DNA from: Candidatus Nitrosopumilus sediminis
Lineage (GTDB): Archaea > Thermoproteota > Nitrososphaeria > Nitrososphaerales > Nitrosopumilaceae
Assembly (NCBI RefSeq): GCF_000299395.1
Contig: NC_018656.1
Location: forward strand, 372,001 to 436,000
DNA: 64,000 nt
Direction: 5' to 3'
The notes beneath the pieces are model-generated. The model had not been told where the DNA came from and made no database searches. It worked only from the letters and a program-made list of their open reading frames with translations. This document shows positions 50,644 through 58,641 of the stretch, one piece after another. A program made the translations under genes and the position numbers. Every line of letters begins with the position of its first letter. Within the stretch, counting starts at the first letter, position 1.

Positions 50644-51083
50644 GTAGCAATGCAGACATTTACCATGAAATGATCGTAGATTATTCAAGAAATCCAATTA
50701 ACTATGGAGAAATTGAAGATCATGATGTAACATTTCATGACTCAAATCCATTATGTGGTGATAGTATTGACATTGACATGAAAATTGATGAGAACAAAGT
50801 TACTGATATTAAATTTCATGGAAAAGGATGTGCAATTTGCATGGCCTGCTCTTCTGTGTTAACTGAAATTACAAAAGGCAAAAGTATTGACGAAGCAAGG
50901 GCAATTGAAAAAAACGATGTTCTAAGTGAATTAGGTCTTGAACATTTACAAGCTGTTAGAATAAAATGTGCATTGCTTTCTTTGAAAGTACTCAAATCTG
51001 CGCTTTATACCTACATTGGTAAGAATCTAAAAGATAATGAAGATGTGGACAAACTAAAAGAAGAGGCAGCAAATCTGTACTAG
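50640..51083 (+). CDS. sufU: Iron-sulfur cluster scaffold/sulfur acceptor SufU
   Basis: IscU/SufU-family protein, 147 residues. Cysteines fit the three conserved sites: NPLCGDSIDIDMKI, HGKGCAICMACSSVLTE and RIKCALLSLKVL. The insertion in the middle marks the SufU type, which takes persulfide from SufS. ATG overlaps the sufS stop by four bases, so SufS and SufU are produced together. It is followed by a small zinc-ribbon gene after one base. Confidence 0.94.
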   Translation: MSSNADIYHEMIVDYSRNPINYGEIEDHDVTFHDSNPLCGDSIDIDMKIDENKVTDIKFHGKGCAICMACSSVLTEITKGKSIDEARAIEKNDVLSELGLEHLQAVRIKCALLSLKVLKSALYTYIGKNLKDNEDVDKLKEEAANLY

Positions 51084-51084
51084 C

Positions 51085-51432
51085 ATGAGTGGTTTTACGC
51101 CTACTGTTCCAATTGCACTTCAAATCAGAAAAATTATCTTTGAAAAATTCAATAATGTTGATACAAATTTTACAAATGATGAAATTTTTGAGATGCTAAA
51201 AGCAAATGGTGACTTGGATCCTTCTTGGATAATTGATGACACTGAATCTCTTTTCAACGATTTGTGTGATTCTGGACTAGCAAGAAATATTGCACAAAAT
51301 TTTACTACGATATATTTGAAATTATTTGATCCTATGGAAAAATTACGCTGTAATGCATGTGGCAATGACATCTATTTGGGAACTTCTGAAGAAAGAATTT
51401 GTCCTAACACTGATTGCAAATCGTCTATTTAG
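51085..51432 (+). CDS. Winged-helix-like plus zinc-ribbon protein at the end of suf
   Basis: A 115-residue protein. The N-terminal 75 residues look like a helical winged-helix domain (FTNDEIFEMLKANGDLDPSW, IIDDTESLFNDLCDSGLARN), and the C-terminus is a four-Cys zinc ribbon (CNACGNDIYLG then CPNTDC). It begins one base after sufU, so it is probably part of the suf transcript, and could be a regulator of it; that is inference. Eight-base convergent overlap with pgk. Confidence 0.7.
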   Translation: MSGFTPTVPIALQIRKIIFEKFNNVDTNFTNDEIFEMLKANGDLDPSWIIDDTESLFNDLCDSGLARNIAQNFTTIYLKLFDPMEKLRCNACGNDIYLGTSEERICPNTDCKSSI

Positions 51433-52651
51433 ATTTGTATTTTATTGCAGCATCTTCTAGAGCTTTAATCATAGGTAGTTTTTCTCCTGTAAGATAAAGT
51501 ACCAATGCTCCTCCAGCTGTACTGATATGATTAATTTTATCTGCCAAACCTTGCTGTTTTAATGCAGTAGTGAGATGTCCGCCACTAACAATTGTTGTTG
51601 CCATAGAGTTTGCAACTGCATTAAGTAATGCTTTTGTTCCGTAACTGAAATTTTCTTTTTCAAAAAATCCTGCAGGTCCACTGATAAACACAGTTCCTGC
51701 ACCTGCAATTAATTTTGAATAATATTCTACAGTCTTTGGCCCTAAATCAAATATTTTATCTCCCTTACCCATTTCTCTCACATCCATCTCGACTCTTGAA
51801 CCATCTTTATCAATTGCAATATCTACTGGTGTTGCAAAGACATCTGGGTATTCCCCAATTAATGAGTGAGCTTTTGCAACAACCTCGTCTTCTCGTTTAA
51901 TTCCTAAAGGCGATTTGATTCTAGCTTGCGCACGCATGAATACATTTCCAATTAATCCTGTTAATAGAACATGGTCTGCCCTGCCATTCTGAATCAGTAA
52001 TTTTATTGCCTCTAGTCTGTCTGGAATTTTTGAGCCTCCTAAAACGATAACGTGAGGTGCTTTTGCAACTGTCATTATTTCATCAAGATTTCTCACCTCT
52101 CTTTCAACAATTCTCCCCGCACATGCTGGAAGAACTTGTGGGAATCCTACTATTGACGGATGTGATCTGTGTGCACTAGGAAATGAATCCAAAACGCAAA
52201 GATCAAATAATTTTGATAAACGAGAAACCATGATTGTTTTGGCTGCATTCTCTGGGGTGAACTCATAGTTTTCTTCGGCACACAATCTTAGATTGTCTAG
52301 AAGCAAAATTTCACCATTTTCTAAATTCTTAATTGCATTTTGTGCAGCTTCGCCGATAGTGTCTTCCACATATTTTATTTGCCTACCTGTTACTTTTTCA
52401 AGAACCTTGGCATGCTTGTCCATTCCTGTATATTCATAATTTCCAACTCTTCCCTGATGTGATCCTATGACCACTTTAGATTCTTTTAATGAGTCGAGAG
52501 TTTCTGCTGCCTCTTCAATTCTTCTAATGCCTGAAATCTCAAGTGTTTCGGGATCAATTGGACAATTCATGTCGACTCTCAAAAAAACGGTCTTACCTTT
52601 TAGGTCAAAATCATCTAGTGTGAGTACCTTCACGACTTGTCTATTGCCCAC
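51425..52651 (-). CDS. pgk: Phosphoglycerate kinase
   Basis: Interconverts 1,3-bisphosphoglycerate and 3-phosphoglycerate. Product of 408 residues: TVFLRVDMNCPIDPETLEI, VIGSHQGRVGNYEYTGMDKH, ILLDNLRLCAEEN, VLDSFPSAHRSHPSIVGFPQ, VIVLGGSKIPDRLEAI and the C-terminal GAGTVFISGPAGFFEKENFS, with STAGGALVLYLTG at the end. This is the archaeal variant: the usual DxFGxxHR reads DSFPSAHR. The start is uncertain between GTG at 52651 and GTG at 52633, both with TATA-like sequence upstream. Confidence 0.94.
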   Translation of the reverse strand: MGNRQVVKVLTLDDFDLKGKTVFLRVDMNCPIDPETLEISGIRRIEEAAETLDSLKESKVVIGSHQGRVGNYEYTGMDKHAKVLEKVTGRQIKYVEDTIGEAAQNAIKNLENGEILLLDNLRLCAEENYEFTPENAAKTIMVSRLSKLFDLCVLDSFPSAHRSHPSIVGFPQVLPACAGRIVEREVRNLDEIMTVAKAPHVIVLGGSKIPDRLEAIKLLIQNGRADHVLLTGLIGNVFMRAQARIKSPLGIKREDEVVAKAHSLIGEYPDVFATPVDIAIDKDGSRVEMDVREMGKGDKIFDLGPKTVEYYSKLIAGAGTVFISGPAGFFEKENFSYGTKALLNAVANSMATTIVSGGHLTTALKQQGLADKINHISTAGGALVLYLTGEKLPMIKALEDAAIKYKSK

Positions 52652-52753
52652 TTGGTTAAATTCTTTAAGCCGATCAGAAATCTTTTTCCTAATTCCATTT
52701 CAAAACTTATCTACTGACAAAAATTAAAAGACATGTGCTTGAGGTTTAATTAA

Positions 52754-53422
52754 TTGCAAAATTGGCTTTTTGACATCAGGTCTCGTTCATTTGTTTTACT
52801 CACTGTTTTATTTCTGATTCTTACTGCAATTGTGTATTTTGGAATTACAGAAAGTTTTGATCAAAATGTAATTTTGTTTTTCTCTGAACATGTTGGAAAT
52901 CCTACAATTGATCTCATCATGCAATCTATCACAGAAAGTGGTGAGGCTTTGTGGATGCTTGGTTTTGCAATTCTTGTATTAATAATTCCAAAAACCCGTC
53001 GGGTTGGAGTTACTTTGATGATTTTGATTGTGATTTCCACATTACTCACTGGATATGTCAAATGTGGTGTTGATAGGGACAGGCCTGACTTTGAATATAA
53101 TGCAGTCCAATTCCCTGTGCCTGTTAGCAAAGATACCTTTGCCTTGTTCTGTGAGGGTGGGTATGATGCATCATATCCTTCTGGCCATGCTGCAAGATCC
53201 ATGATATTTGCAATTATTTTGGGATATGCTCTATCTGAGAGATTCCCCCGTGGAGCATATCTGATGTTCTTGTATCCTGTTTTGATCTCATTGAGCAGAC
53301 TCTATGTTCTGGAACATTATCCGATGGATGTGATTGGTGGAAGTGTTATTGGGATTATGTTATCTGGAGTGATGGCAAAGAGAACAAAACTTTACAAAAT
53401 TTTTGATAAATCAAAATTCTAA
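52754..53422 (+). CDS. PAP2-family membrane phosphatase
   Basis: A 222-residue membrane protein with five to six helices and the three PAP2 motifs: KCGVDRDRP near residue 97, SYPSGHAARSM near 142 and SRLYVLEHYPMDVIGG near 180. Relatives dephosphorylate lipid or isoprenyl diphosphates; in archaea it may recycle polyprenyl carriers for surface glycans. Start is TTG. It stands between divergent pgk and a convergent small gene. Confidence 0.9.
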   Translation: MQNWLFDIRSRSFVLLTVLFLILTAIVYFGITESFDQNVILFFSEHVGNPTIDLIMQSITESGEALWMLGFAILVLIIPKTRRVGVTLMILIVISTLLTGYVKCGVDRDRPDFEYNAVQFPVPVSKDTFALFCEGGYDASYPSGHAARSMIFAIILGYALSERFPRGAYLMFLYPVLISLSRLYVLEHYPMDVIGGSVIGIMLSGVMAKRTKLYKIFDKSKF

Positions 53423-53722
53423 ATCTGGCACATTATCCCTGTGAATCAAAACTATTGCATAATGATCATTGTCATGATGATATGTCCAGTATTTGATATC
53501 TCTGTCTTCGTTTTTCTGTCTGAGTCCCGTGGTAATACCTGTTGTTACGGAATACCCGATTCTTTTTGCAATTTTTGATTCTTTAGGCATTAATACTCTA
53601 TAGCCTTCTTTTTTTCCTTTAAATCCAAGTTTGACCATGTCTTCAACTGCAATACTTGCATCTTTTTCATCTTTTAGATCATATGTCTTAGAAATCGGTA
53701 AATCTTTTGGGTGAAATTCCAT
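53411..53722 (-). CDS. Uncharacterised 103-residue protein
   Basis: A small charged protein beginning MEFHPKDLPISKTYDLKDEK, with GYRVLMPKESKIAKRIGYSV in the middle and KYWTYHHDNDHYAIVLIHRD near the end. Glycine-rich TTGITTGLRQK suggests a loop. No cysteines or membrane segments. It converges on the PAP2 gene with a 12-base overlap. I do not recognise the family; the clean frame, codon use and start support a real gene. Confidence 0.55.
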   Translation of the reverse strand: MEFHPKDLPISKTYDLKDEKDASIAVEDMVKLGFKGKKEGYRVLMPKESKIAKRIGYSVTTGITTGLRQKNEDRDIKYWTYHHDNDHYAIVLIHRDNVPDLEF

Positions 53723-53847
53723 GATAATGATAATTTCTTTTAACTAATATTTTTTAAAAAATCATTTTTGGCGATCAAATTAAGTCAATTTTCTTTACAT
53801 GAAAGTCAAATCATGATTATATCCACAACTTAACCGACCCATTTATC

Positions 53848-54534
53848 ATGATTCTATCATTGGCATCATTAGAAAAACTCGTAACTCAATTACGTCAAAA
53901 GAAACAAGAAGCAACAAAGCTTCGCAAAAAAGCTGAAAATCAACTTAAGGAATTTCGTTCTGCTGAAAAACGTTCATTATCTGGTTTACATTCTCTTGAC
54001 AAAAAAATAGAATCAGAAAAAGAAGAATCTTCCGATGTTTCAACAGTTCTACTTCAAAAAAATTCTCAATTGGAAAGTATTGGTAGATTAATAGCTGCTG
54101 CAGAAGAGAGGTTGACCAAAGAAAAAGAGGCAATTGAGCAGGCTGAGCAAGAAATTGAATTTGCTGAAAACCCTGTCGAAAAACAAAATGCTGAGGCTAG
54201 ATTACACTCATTAAAGGATCGTGTAAATGAACTAATCGAGGAAATTAAAAACAGACAAAAAACTGCAAAAAAGATTTCCGACGATGTATCTAATTTCTCT
54301 GATATTAAATCAAAAATTGCGTCAAAAATACAAAAACAAACCAAATCAAAACCATCTTTACGTGAAACAAAGATTGCAAGTCACAAAGCAGCACAAAAAT
54401 TTCTTAAAGAAATAGAAAAACAAACCAAAAAAGAAGAATCTATACAAAAATCATTAGATAAAGCATTTTCAAAATTAAAAGAATCTTTGACCAAGAAAAA
54501 GACTGCATCTAAAAAGAAACCTAGACGTCGATAG
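53848..54534 (+). CDS. Coiled-coil protein with basic C-terminal tail
   Basis: A 228-residue almost entirely helical protein. Residues 5 to 205 are heptad-like and rich in Lys and Glu (LVTQLRQKKQEATKLRKKAE, RLTKEKEAIEQAEQEIEFAE, VNELIEEIKNRQKTAKKIS). The C-terminus is a basic, lysine-rich tail (LTKKKTASKKKPRRR) that could contact nucleic acid, as histone-like tails do. No ATPase or membrane parts. It resembles structural or chromatin-related coiled-coil proteins, but the function is unknown. Confidence 0.6.
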   Translation: MILSLASLEKLVTQLRQKKQEATKLRKKAENQLKEFRSAEKRSLSGLHSLDKKIESEKEESSDVSTVLLQKNSQLESIGRLIAAAEERLTKEKEAIEQAEQEIEFAENPVEKQNAEARLHSLKDRVNELIEEIKNRQKTAKKISDDVSNFSDIKSKIASKIQKQTKSKPSLRETKIASHKAAQKFLKEIEKQTKKEESIQKSLDKAFSKLKESLTKKKTASKKKPRRR

Positions 54535-54587
54535 TCTGTAATTTATATTTCAAAAATTTTCTATAGCATTAAAATTGAGATTCCATT

Positions 54588-55205
54588 ATGATTTTTAAAA
54601 TGAAAAAACGTGGGTTAATTATCACAGTTGTCGGTTTAGTTTTGGTTGGAATTTCTCTCATTGTAGCTGTTTCTACTGTACCTTCAAACATTACTGGACC
54701 TAATGATCTTTCTATGGCTGCTATGTTTGAAGGAATGTTTGATGAGGTAACTAATGAAATTCAGATTATGCCTGGTGAATTAGCATATGTGTCATACAAT
54801 ACATCCTCATCTAATGCTCCTTTACTCTGGGGAATTCAAATCATTGATTACAATTCTGGGGATGCATTGTTGATTAAAATTTCAAATATTTTTGGAGATG
54901 ATTATGGTGAATTTGTGATGTTTGACCCTATTTTGTTTGAAGCATTGGAAATTACACAATCTGATACTTTAAATTTTGAAATTAAAAATACTGGTCCAAG
55001 ATCTGTAAATGTTATTTTGATGTTTTCTGAAGATCCAGAAAATTCCGATGCTTTGTCTAATCCTGATTCTCCTGCAATGATGATGATTGTACCTCTTCTT
55101 ATTTCTGGATTCTTACTTGTTTTAGGAATAATTATTGCAATCATTGGTGCAATTATAGTTTTAGTTGATATGAAAAATAATTTAGATGATAAAAGAAATT
55201 ATTGA
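54588..55205 (+). CDS. Two-helix membrane protein with extracytoplasmic beta domain
   Basis: A 205-residue protein. Helix 1 (IITVVGLVLVGISLIVAV, about residues 12 to 29) and helix 2 (MMIVPLLISGFLLVLGIIIA, about 163 to 190) bracket a beta-rich part that would be outside (GELAYVSYNTSSSNAPLLWG, VNVILMFSEDPEN). This architecture is common in archaeal proteins of unknown function (emp24/GOLD-like in appearance). The start may be the fifth codon (MKKRG) instead of the first. No operon partner; convergent seven-base overlap with the OB-fold gene. Confidence 0.65.
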   Translation: MIFKMKKRGLIITVVGLVLVGISLIVAVSTVPSNITGPNDLSMAAMFEGMFDEVTNEIQIMPGELAYVSYNTSSSNAPLLWGIQIIDYNSGDALLIKISNIFGDDYGEFVMFDPILFEALEITQSDTLNFEIKNTGPRSVNVILMFSEDPENSDALSNPDSPAMMMIVPLLISGFLLVLGIIIAIIGAIIVLVDMKNNLDDKRNY

Positions 55206-55513
55206 GGATTAATATCCATTTTACCAAATTTGCCTTTGGTTAAGGACACTTCACCCTTGAACTCGTTAGTATATCCATTAGTAATGACAACTTTATCTCC
55301 TACATTAACTGCTTTGATGTCGTCGCCCCACAATGTGAGTTTCATTTGGTCATCTTCAGTTTCGCCGTTAGAAATTATTGCATCACAAACATCTACTGTT
55401 CCACCACTTTTGAGATTAACAGTTCTAGCGTCTCCTTTGCTTTTAACAACAGCTTCAACATTCACTCCGCTTCGCATTTTTTTTGCTTCGGAAATTGGTA
55501 TGAATTCTGACAT
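55199..55513 (-). CDS. Single OB-fold nucleic-acid-binding protein (RPA/SSB-like)
   Basis: A 104-residue protein with one OB fold: VNVEAVVKSKGDARTVNLKS, GGTVDVCDAIISNGETEDDQ, MKLTLWGDDIKAVNVGDKVV then ITNGYTNEFKGEVSLTKGKF. The order matches the OB domains of archaeal RPA and SSB proteins, which bind single-stranded DNA. It has no acidic tail, so it is not a typical crenarchaeal SSB. It may serve in replication or repair, or in RNA binding. Confidence 0.82.
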   Translation of the reverse strand: MSEFIPISEAKKMRSGVNVEAVVKSKGDARTVNLKSGGTVDVCDAIISNGETEDDQMKLTLWGDDIKAVNVGDKVVITNGYTNEFKGEVSLTKGKFGKMDINPQ

Positions 55514-55633
55514 TATTTTTGAGTCCCTTTTGCACGATTATAAGCTTTGTTAAAAAATTACTAAAATGACAGATCAGATTATGGATTTACCAAAATAGCA
55601 ATCGAGAAATATCGGTCAATACTCAATCTCATT

Positions 55634-55734
55634 GCAGAGGTATCGAAGCCCGGTCAACCGAGAGGGACTCAAGATCCACGATATTGGAAATCCCTTCTCT
55701 CAGGAGTTCGTGGGTTCGAATCCCACCCTCTGCA
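55634..55734 (+). tRNA. tRNA-Leu (anticodon CAA) with a 16-nt intron
   Basis: Type II tRNA: acceptor GCAGAGG/CCTCTGC, variable arm with CTC-TCAG-GAG, T arm GTGGGTTCGAATCCCAC, discriminator A at 55734. The anticodon loop CTCAAG-A is split after position 37 by the intron at 55674-55689 (ATCCACGATATTGGAA). Its TCCA...TGGA can form a helix, consistent with a bulge-helix-bulge. Removal restores the AGGGA/TCCCT anticodon stem. CCA is not encoded. Confidence 0.93.
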
Positions 55735-55778
55735 CTAAATTTTAATTAAAATCTCAAATTTTGGTGAAATTTTTGAAA

Positions 55779-55901
55779 TTATGCAACAATTGCTTTTACT
55801 TTTGTAATAGAATGTTCTGAAATTTCCTTGTGCATCTCAGCAACTTGATCGTCCTTGAAAGATAGATTGCATCTAAAACATTTCCAAACCATCTCGGACA
55901 T
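55779..55901 (-). CDS. 40-residue C2H2 zinc-finger micro-protein
   Basis: A minus-strand ORF reading MSEMVWKCFRCNLSFKDDQV and then AEMHKEISEHSIT. It fits C-x2-C-x12-H-x5-H, the classical C2H2 finger, with an aromatic residue three positions after the second Cys. An in-frame ATG five codons upstream exists, but a palindromic CTTATAAG box (55923-55930) is centred about 26 bases from the ATG at 55901, which favours that as a leaderless start. Archaeal C2H2 fingers are uncommon and mostly short like this one. Function unknown; possibly a DNA- or RNA-binding regulator. Confidence 0.65.
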   Translation of the reverse strand: MSEMVWKCFRCNLSFKDDQVAEMHKEISEHSITKVKAIVA

Positions 55902-56084
55902 GTTTAGGTTAGGCATAAATTACTTATAAGGATATTGCATGATTGATCCAATTTGTTACAATACATAATCATTGTTTCAAAAAAGATGTAATTTTTATAA
56001 TTTTTTAGATCAGAATCACATTTTTTCATGACTGTTTGGAAATCCAAGGGTTTAGAAACAAAAAAGTAGTATGTTTTTTGAAAG

Positions 56085-56705
56085 ATGTTCGATATTTTTG
56101 AAATTTTTGGAAAATTTTCATATTTTGGAATTTTCCTTGTACTAATTGGAATAAATGCCTCTCCAATACTAATGCCTCCAAGCTGGATTATTCTAACTTC
56201 TTTTTACTTGCTTGATCCAACTTTGAATGTTGTAATTCTTGCTGTGGTAGGAGCTACAGCTGCTACGCTTGGACGATTTATTTTAAAACAAATCAGCGTT
56301 CTGTTTAGAAGATTTATCGCAGAAGAACAAAAAACCAATCTTGACGTAATTGGGGAATATCTGAACCAAAAAAAATATGGCTATGCTATTGCATCTTTTC
56401 TATTTGGCGCAACGCCCCTTCCAAGTAACATGTTGTTTGTTGCATATGGATTAATGCGTGCAAAAAATTTGGGCATTTATGTTGGGTTTTGGTTTGGTAG
56501 AACAATTTCATATATTGTTATGATTTACTTTGGCGATGCAGTTTTAACTCCATTCTTAGAGATATTTGAGGATCGATTGACTGGAATTCTATTGATTGAC
56601 GGTGCAGGTATAGGCTTGATTGTTCTTTTTGCATCCGTTAATTGGACTCTTTTAATTACTCAAAGAAAACTCAAATTTGTCAAACCAAAAATATGGAGAT
56701 TCTAA
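56085..56705 (+). CDS. VTT/DedA-like membrane protein
   Basis: A 206-residue membrane protein with about five helices. It has the VTT/SNARE-associated layout: N-terminal re-entrant part (NASPILMPPSWIILTSFYLL), a Gly-rich helix (VVGATAATLGRFILKQISVLF), then SFLFGATPLPSNMLFVAYGL and the GFWFGRTISYIVMIYFGDAV helix. Members move or scramble lipids or act in envelope stress. The glycine/proline positions fit, but overall similarity is weak to my eye. It is directly followed by the HD-domain gene with no gap. Confidence 0.72.
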   Translation: MFDIFEIFGKFSYFGIFLVLIGINASPILMPPSWIILTSFYLLDPTLNVVILAVVGATAATLGRFILKQISVLFRRFIAEEQKTNLDVIGEYLNQKKYGYAIASFLFGATPLPSNMLFVAYGLMRAKNLGIYVGFWFGRTISYIVMIYFGDAVLTPFLEIFEDRLTGILLIDGAGIGLIVLFASVNWTLLITQRKLKFVKPKIWRF

Positions 56706-57326
56706 ATGAAAGCAATTGATTCCATTAAAGATGAGGTAGAAAAAATCATGGACAATGACTCTGCTCATGATTTTGCACATGTCATGAGAGTATACAAAAA
56801 TGCTCAAAAAATATGTAAAAAAGAAAAAGCAAATGAAAAATTAATTCTTACTGCTGCACTATTACATGATATAGTGTCTTATCCAAAATCTGACAAGCGT
56901 TCCAAACTATCTTCAATTCATAGTGCAAAAAAGGCTAAACAAATTTTAAAAAAATATGATTTTACTAAAGAAGAAATTATGATAGTTTGCGATGCAATAC
57001 GTGATCATAGTTTTTCACAAAACAAAAAACCTGCAACACTTGAAGGAAAAATTCTTCAAGATGCTGATAGACTAGATGCTATTGGTGCAATAGGTGTTGC
57101 AAGAGTTTTTGCCACAGGCGGTTCTCTGAAAAGACCTTTTTACAATATCGATGATCCTTTTTGCAAAACAAGAATCCCCAATGATAAGATATGGACTGTG
57201 GACCATTTTTATCAAAAATTGCTAAAACTAGAATCTCTAATGAACACAAAATCGGGTAAAATTGAAGCAAAAAAGCGAACTAAAGTACTTAGGGAATTTC
57301 TAAAACAACTCAGCCAGGAAGTTTAG
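56706..57326 (+). CDS. HD-domain phosphohydrolase
   Basis: A 206-residue metal-dependent phosphohydrolase. HD residues: HDFAHVMRVYKNAQKI (first His), ALLHDIVSYP (HD pair), IHSAKKAKQILKKY, DAIRDHSFSQN and LQDADRLDAIGAIGVARVFA (final Asp). The pattern matches the YpgQ/YedJ-like group of HD hydrolases that cleave nucleotides. It abuts the VTT gene, whose stop codon it follows directly. Exact substrate not determinable. Confidence 0.9.
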   Translation: MKAIDSIKDEVEKIMDNDSAHDFAHVMRVYKNAQKICKKEKANEKLILTAALLHDIVSYPKSDKRSKLSSIHSAKKAKQILKKYDFTKEEIMIVCDAIRDHSFSQNKKPATLEGKILQDADRLDAIGAIGVARVFATGGSLKRPFYNIDDPFCKTRIPNDKIWTVDHFYQKLLKLESLMNTKSGKIEAKKRTKVLREFLKQLSQEV

Positions 57327-57634
57327 CCATAGTCGACATATCTGTCGTATCTAGTTTCAATCTCTTTATTTTCACCTGCTTTGATTTTCTCATATTCTTC
57401 GTTTTTTCTAAATTCAATGTACTTGTTAATTTCTGCAAATTCTCCCTCTTTTGGATAAGAGTCAAAGACAGGCTCAACCAGTCTCAAATATTCTATGGTT
57501 TTACCTCGAAATTCCTCTCTTGTTGGCTTTTTGATTCCTTTCATTCGAAACCAAACTGCAGTCCAGCTTGCACCAATTACATGTGGCATTAAATCAAATG
57601 CTCTTTGAATCTCAAAACGTTCGTCGTTTCTCAT
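57323..57634 (-). CDS. Uncharacterised protein coupled to hemB
   Basis: A 103-residue basic, aromatic-rich helical protein starting MRNDERFEIQRAFDLMPHVI and then GASWTAVWFRMKGI. Its ATG overlaps the hemB stop by four bases, so it is the last cistron of the hemB operon. It carries no cysteine and no clear metal or cofactor motif. A link to tetrapyrrole synthesis is suggested only by this overlap. Unknown family. Confidence 0.65.
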   Translation of the reverse strand: MRNDERFEIQRAFDLMPHVIGASWTAVWFRMKGIKKPTREEFRGKTIEYLRLVEPVFDSYPKEGEFAEINKYIEFRKNEEYEKIKAGENKEIETRYDRYVDYG

Positions 57635-58611
57635 GATTCTTGAAGGAATCTTGAAGCTGATTTTGCAAAATATGTCACAATCATATCTGCTCCTGCTCTT
57701 TTGATTGAATGTAGAATTTCTAATGTGATGTCTTTCTCATTAACATATCCTAATTGAGATGCAGCTTTTACTAGAGCATATTCTCCAGATACACTATAAG
57801 CTGAAACTGGAATATTGTATTTTCTTCTAGTCTCGGCAATTAAATCCAAATATGATAATGCAGGTTTTATCATTACAATGTCAACCCCTTCTTCAATATC
57901 TGTCTCAACTTCCATCATTGCTTCTCTTGCATTTGTAAATGGAACTTGGTATGTCTTTCTATCTCCAAACTTTGGAGCACATTCAGCAGCATCCCTAAAT
58001 GGTGAGTAAAAGTTTGAACGATGTTTTGCAGAATGTGACATTATTGAAACATCTGTAAATCCCTCATCATCAAGTGCTTTTCGTATGGCTGCAACTTGTC
58101 CGTCCATCATGGCTGATGGTGATACTGTGTCAACTCCTGCCTTTGCTTGACTGACTGCAATTTTTGCAAGTGTTTCCAAACTAATGTCGTTATCAATTTT
58201 ATTCCCTTGAATTATTCCACAGTGTCCTGTGGATGTGAATTGGCATAGACAAACGTCTGCCATGATTACTATTTTGTCTCCGAATTTTTCTCTTATCTGT
58301 GAAATTGCTTTTTGAACAATTCCATTATTGTCAAAAGCTGAACTTCCTGCTTCATCTTTTTGAGTTGGAATTCCAAAAAGCATGATTGCAGGAATTCCTA
58401 AATCAATAATTGTACTTACTTCATCGTTTACATCCTTTAATGACAATCTCTCAATTTCTGACATTGATTCTACCTTGACTCTTTCATCCAAATCCTCTTG
58501 AACAAATACTGGGCAAATGAAATCCTTCGGAGACAGAGTTGTTTCCTGAACCAATTCTCTCATTTTTTCAGATGTTCTCAGTCGACGAAGACGTCTGGTA
58601 GGAAATGACAT
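57631..58611 (-). CDS. hemB: Porphobilinogen synthase (delta-aminolevulinate dehydratase)
   Basis: Condenses two 5-aminolevulinates to porphobilinogen. The 326-residue chain has the Zn-type cysteine motif DVCLCQFTSTGHCG, the first catalytic lysine in SHSAKHRSNFYSPFRDA and the Schiff-base lysine in DIVMIKPALSYLDLI. The N-terminus RRLRRLRTSEKMRELVQE is typical. It lies 30 bases downstream of hemA and overlaps the following small gene by four bases. Confidence 0.96.
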   Translation of the reverse strand: MSFPTRRLRRLRTSEKMRELVQETTLSPKDFICPVFVQEDLDERVKVESMSEIERLSLKDVNDEVSTIIDLGIPAIMLFGIPTQKDEAGSSAFDNNGIVQKAISQIREKFGDKIVIMADVCLCQFTSTGHCGIIQGNKIDNDISLETLAKIAVSQAKAGVDTVSPSAMMDGQVAAIRKALDDEGFTDVSIMSHSAKHRSNFYSPFRDAAECAPKFGDRKTYQVPFTNAREAMMEVETDIEEGVDIVMIKPALSYLDLIAETRRKYNIPVSAYSVSGEYALVKAASQLGYVNEKDITLEILHSIKRAGADMIVTYFAKSASRFLQES

Positions 58612-58641
58612 GATGAAATTCTCTTTAGGTAAAATATAATC

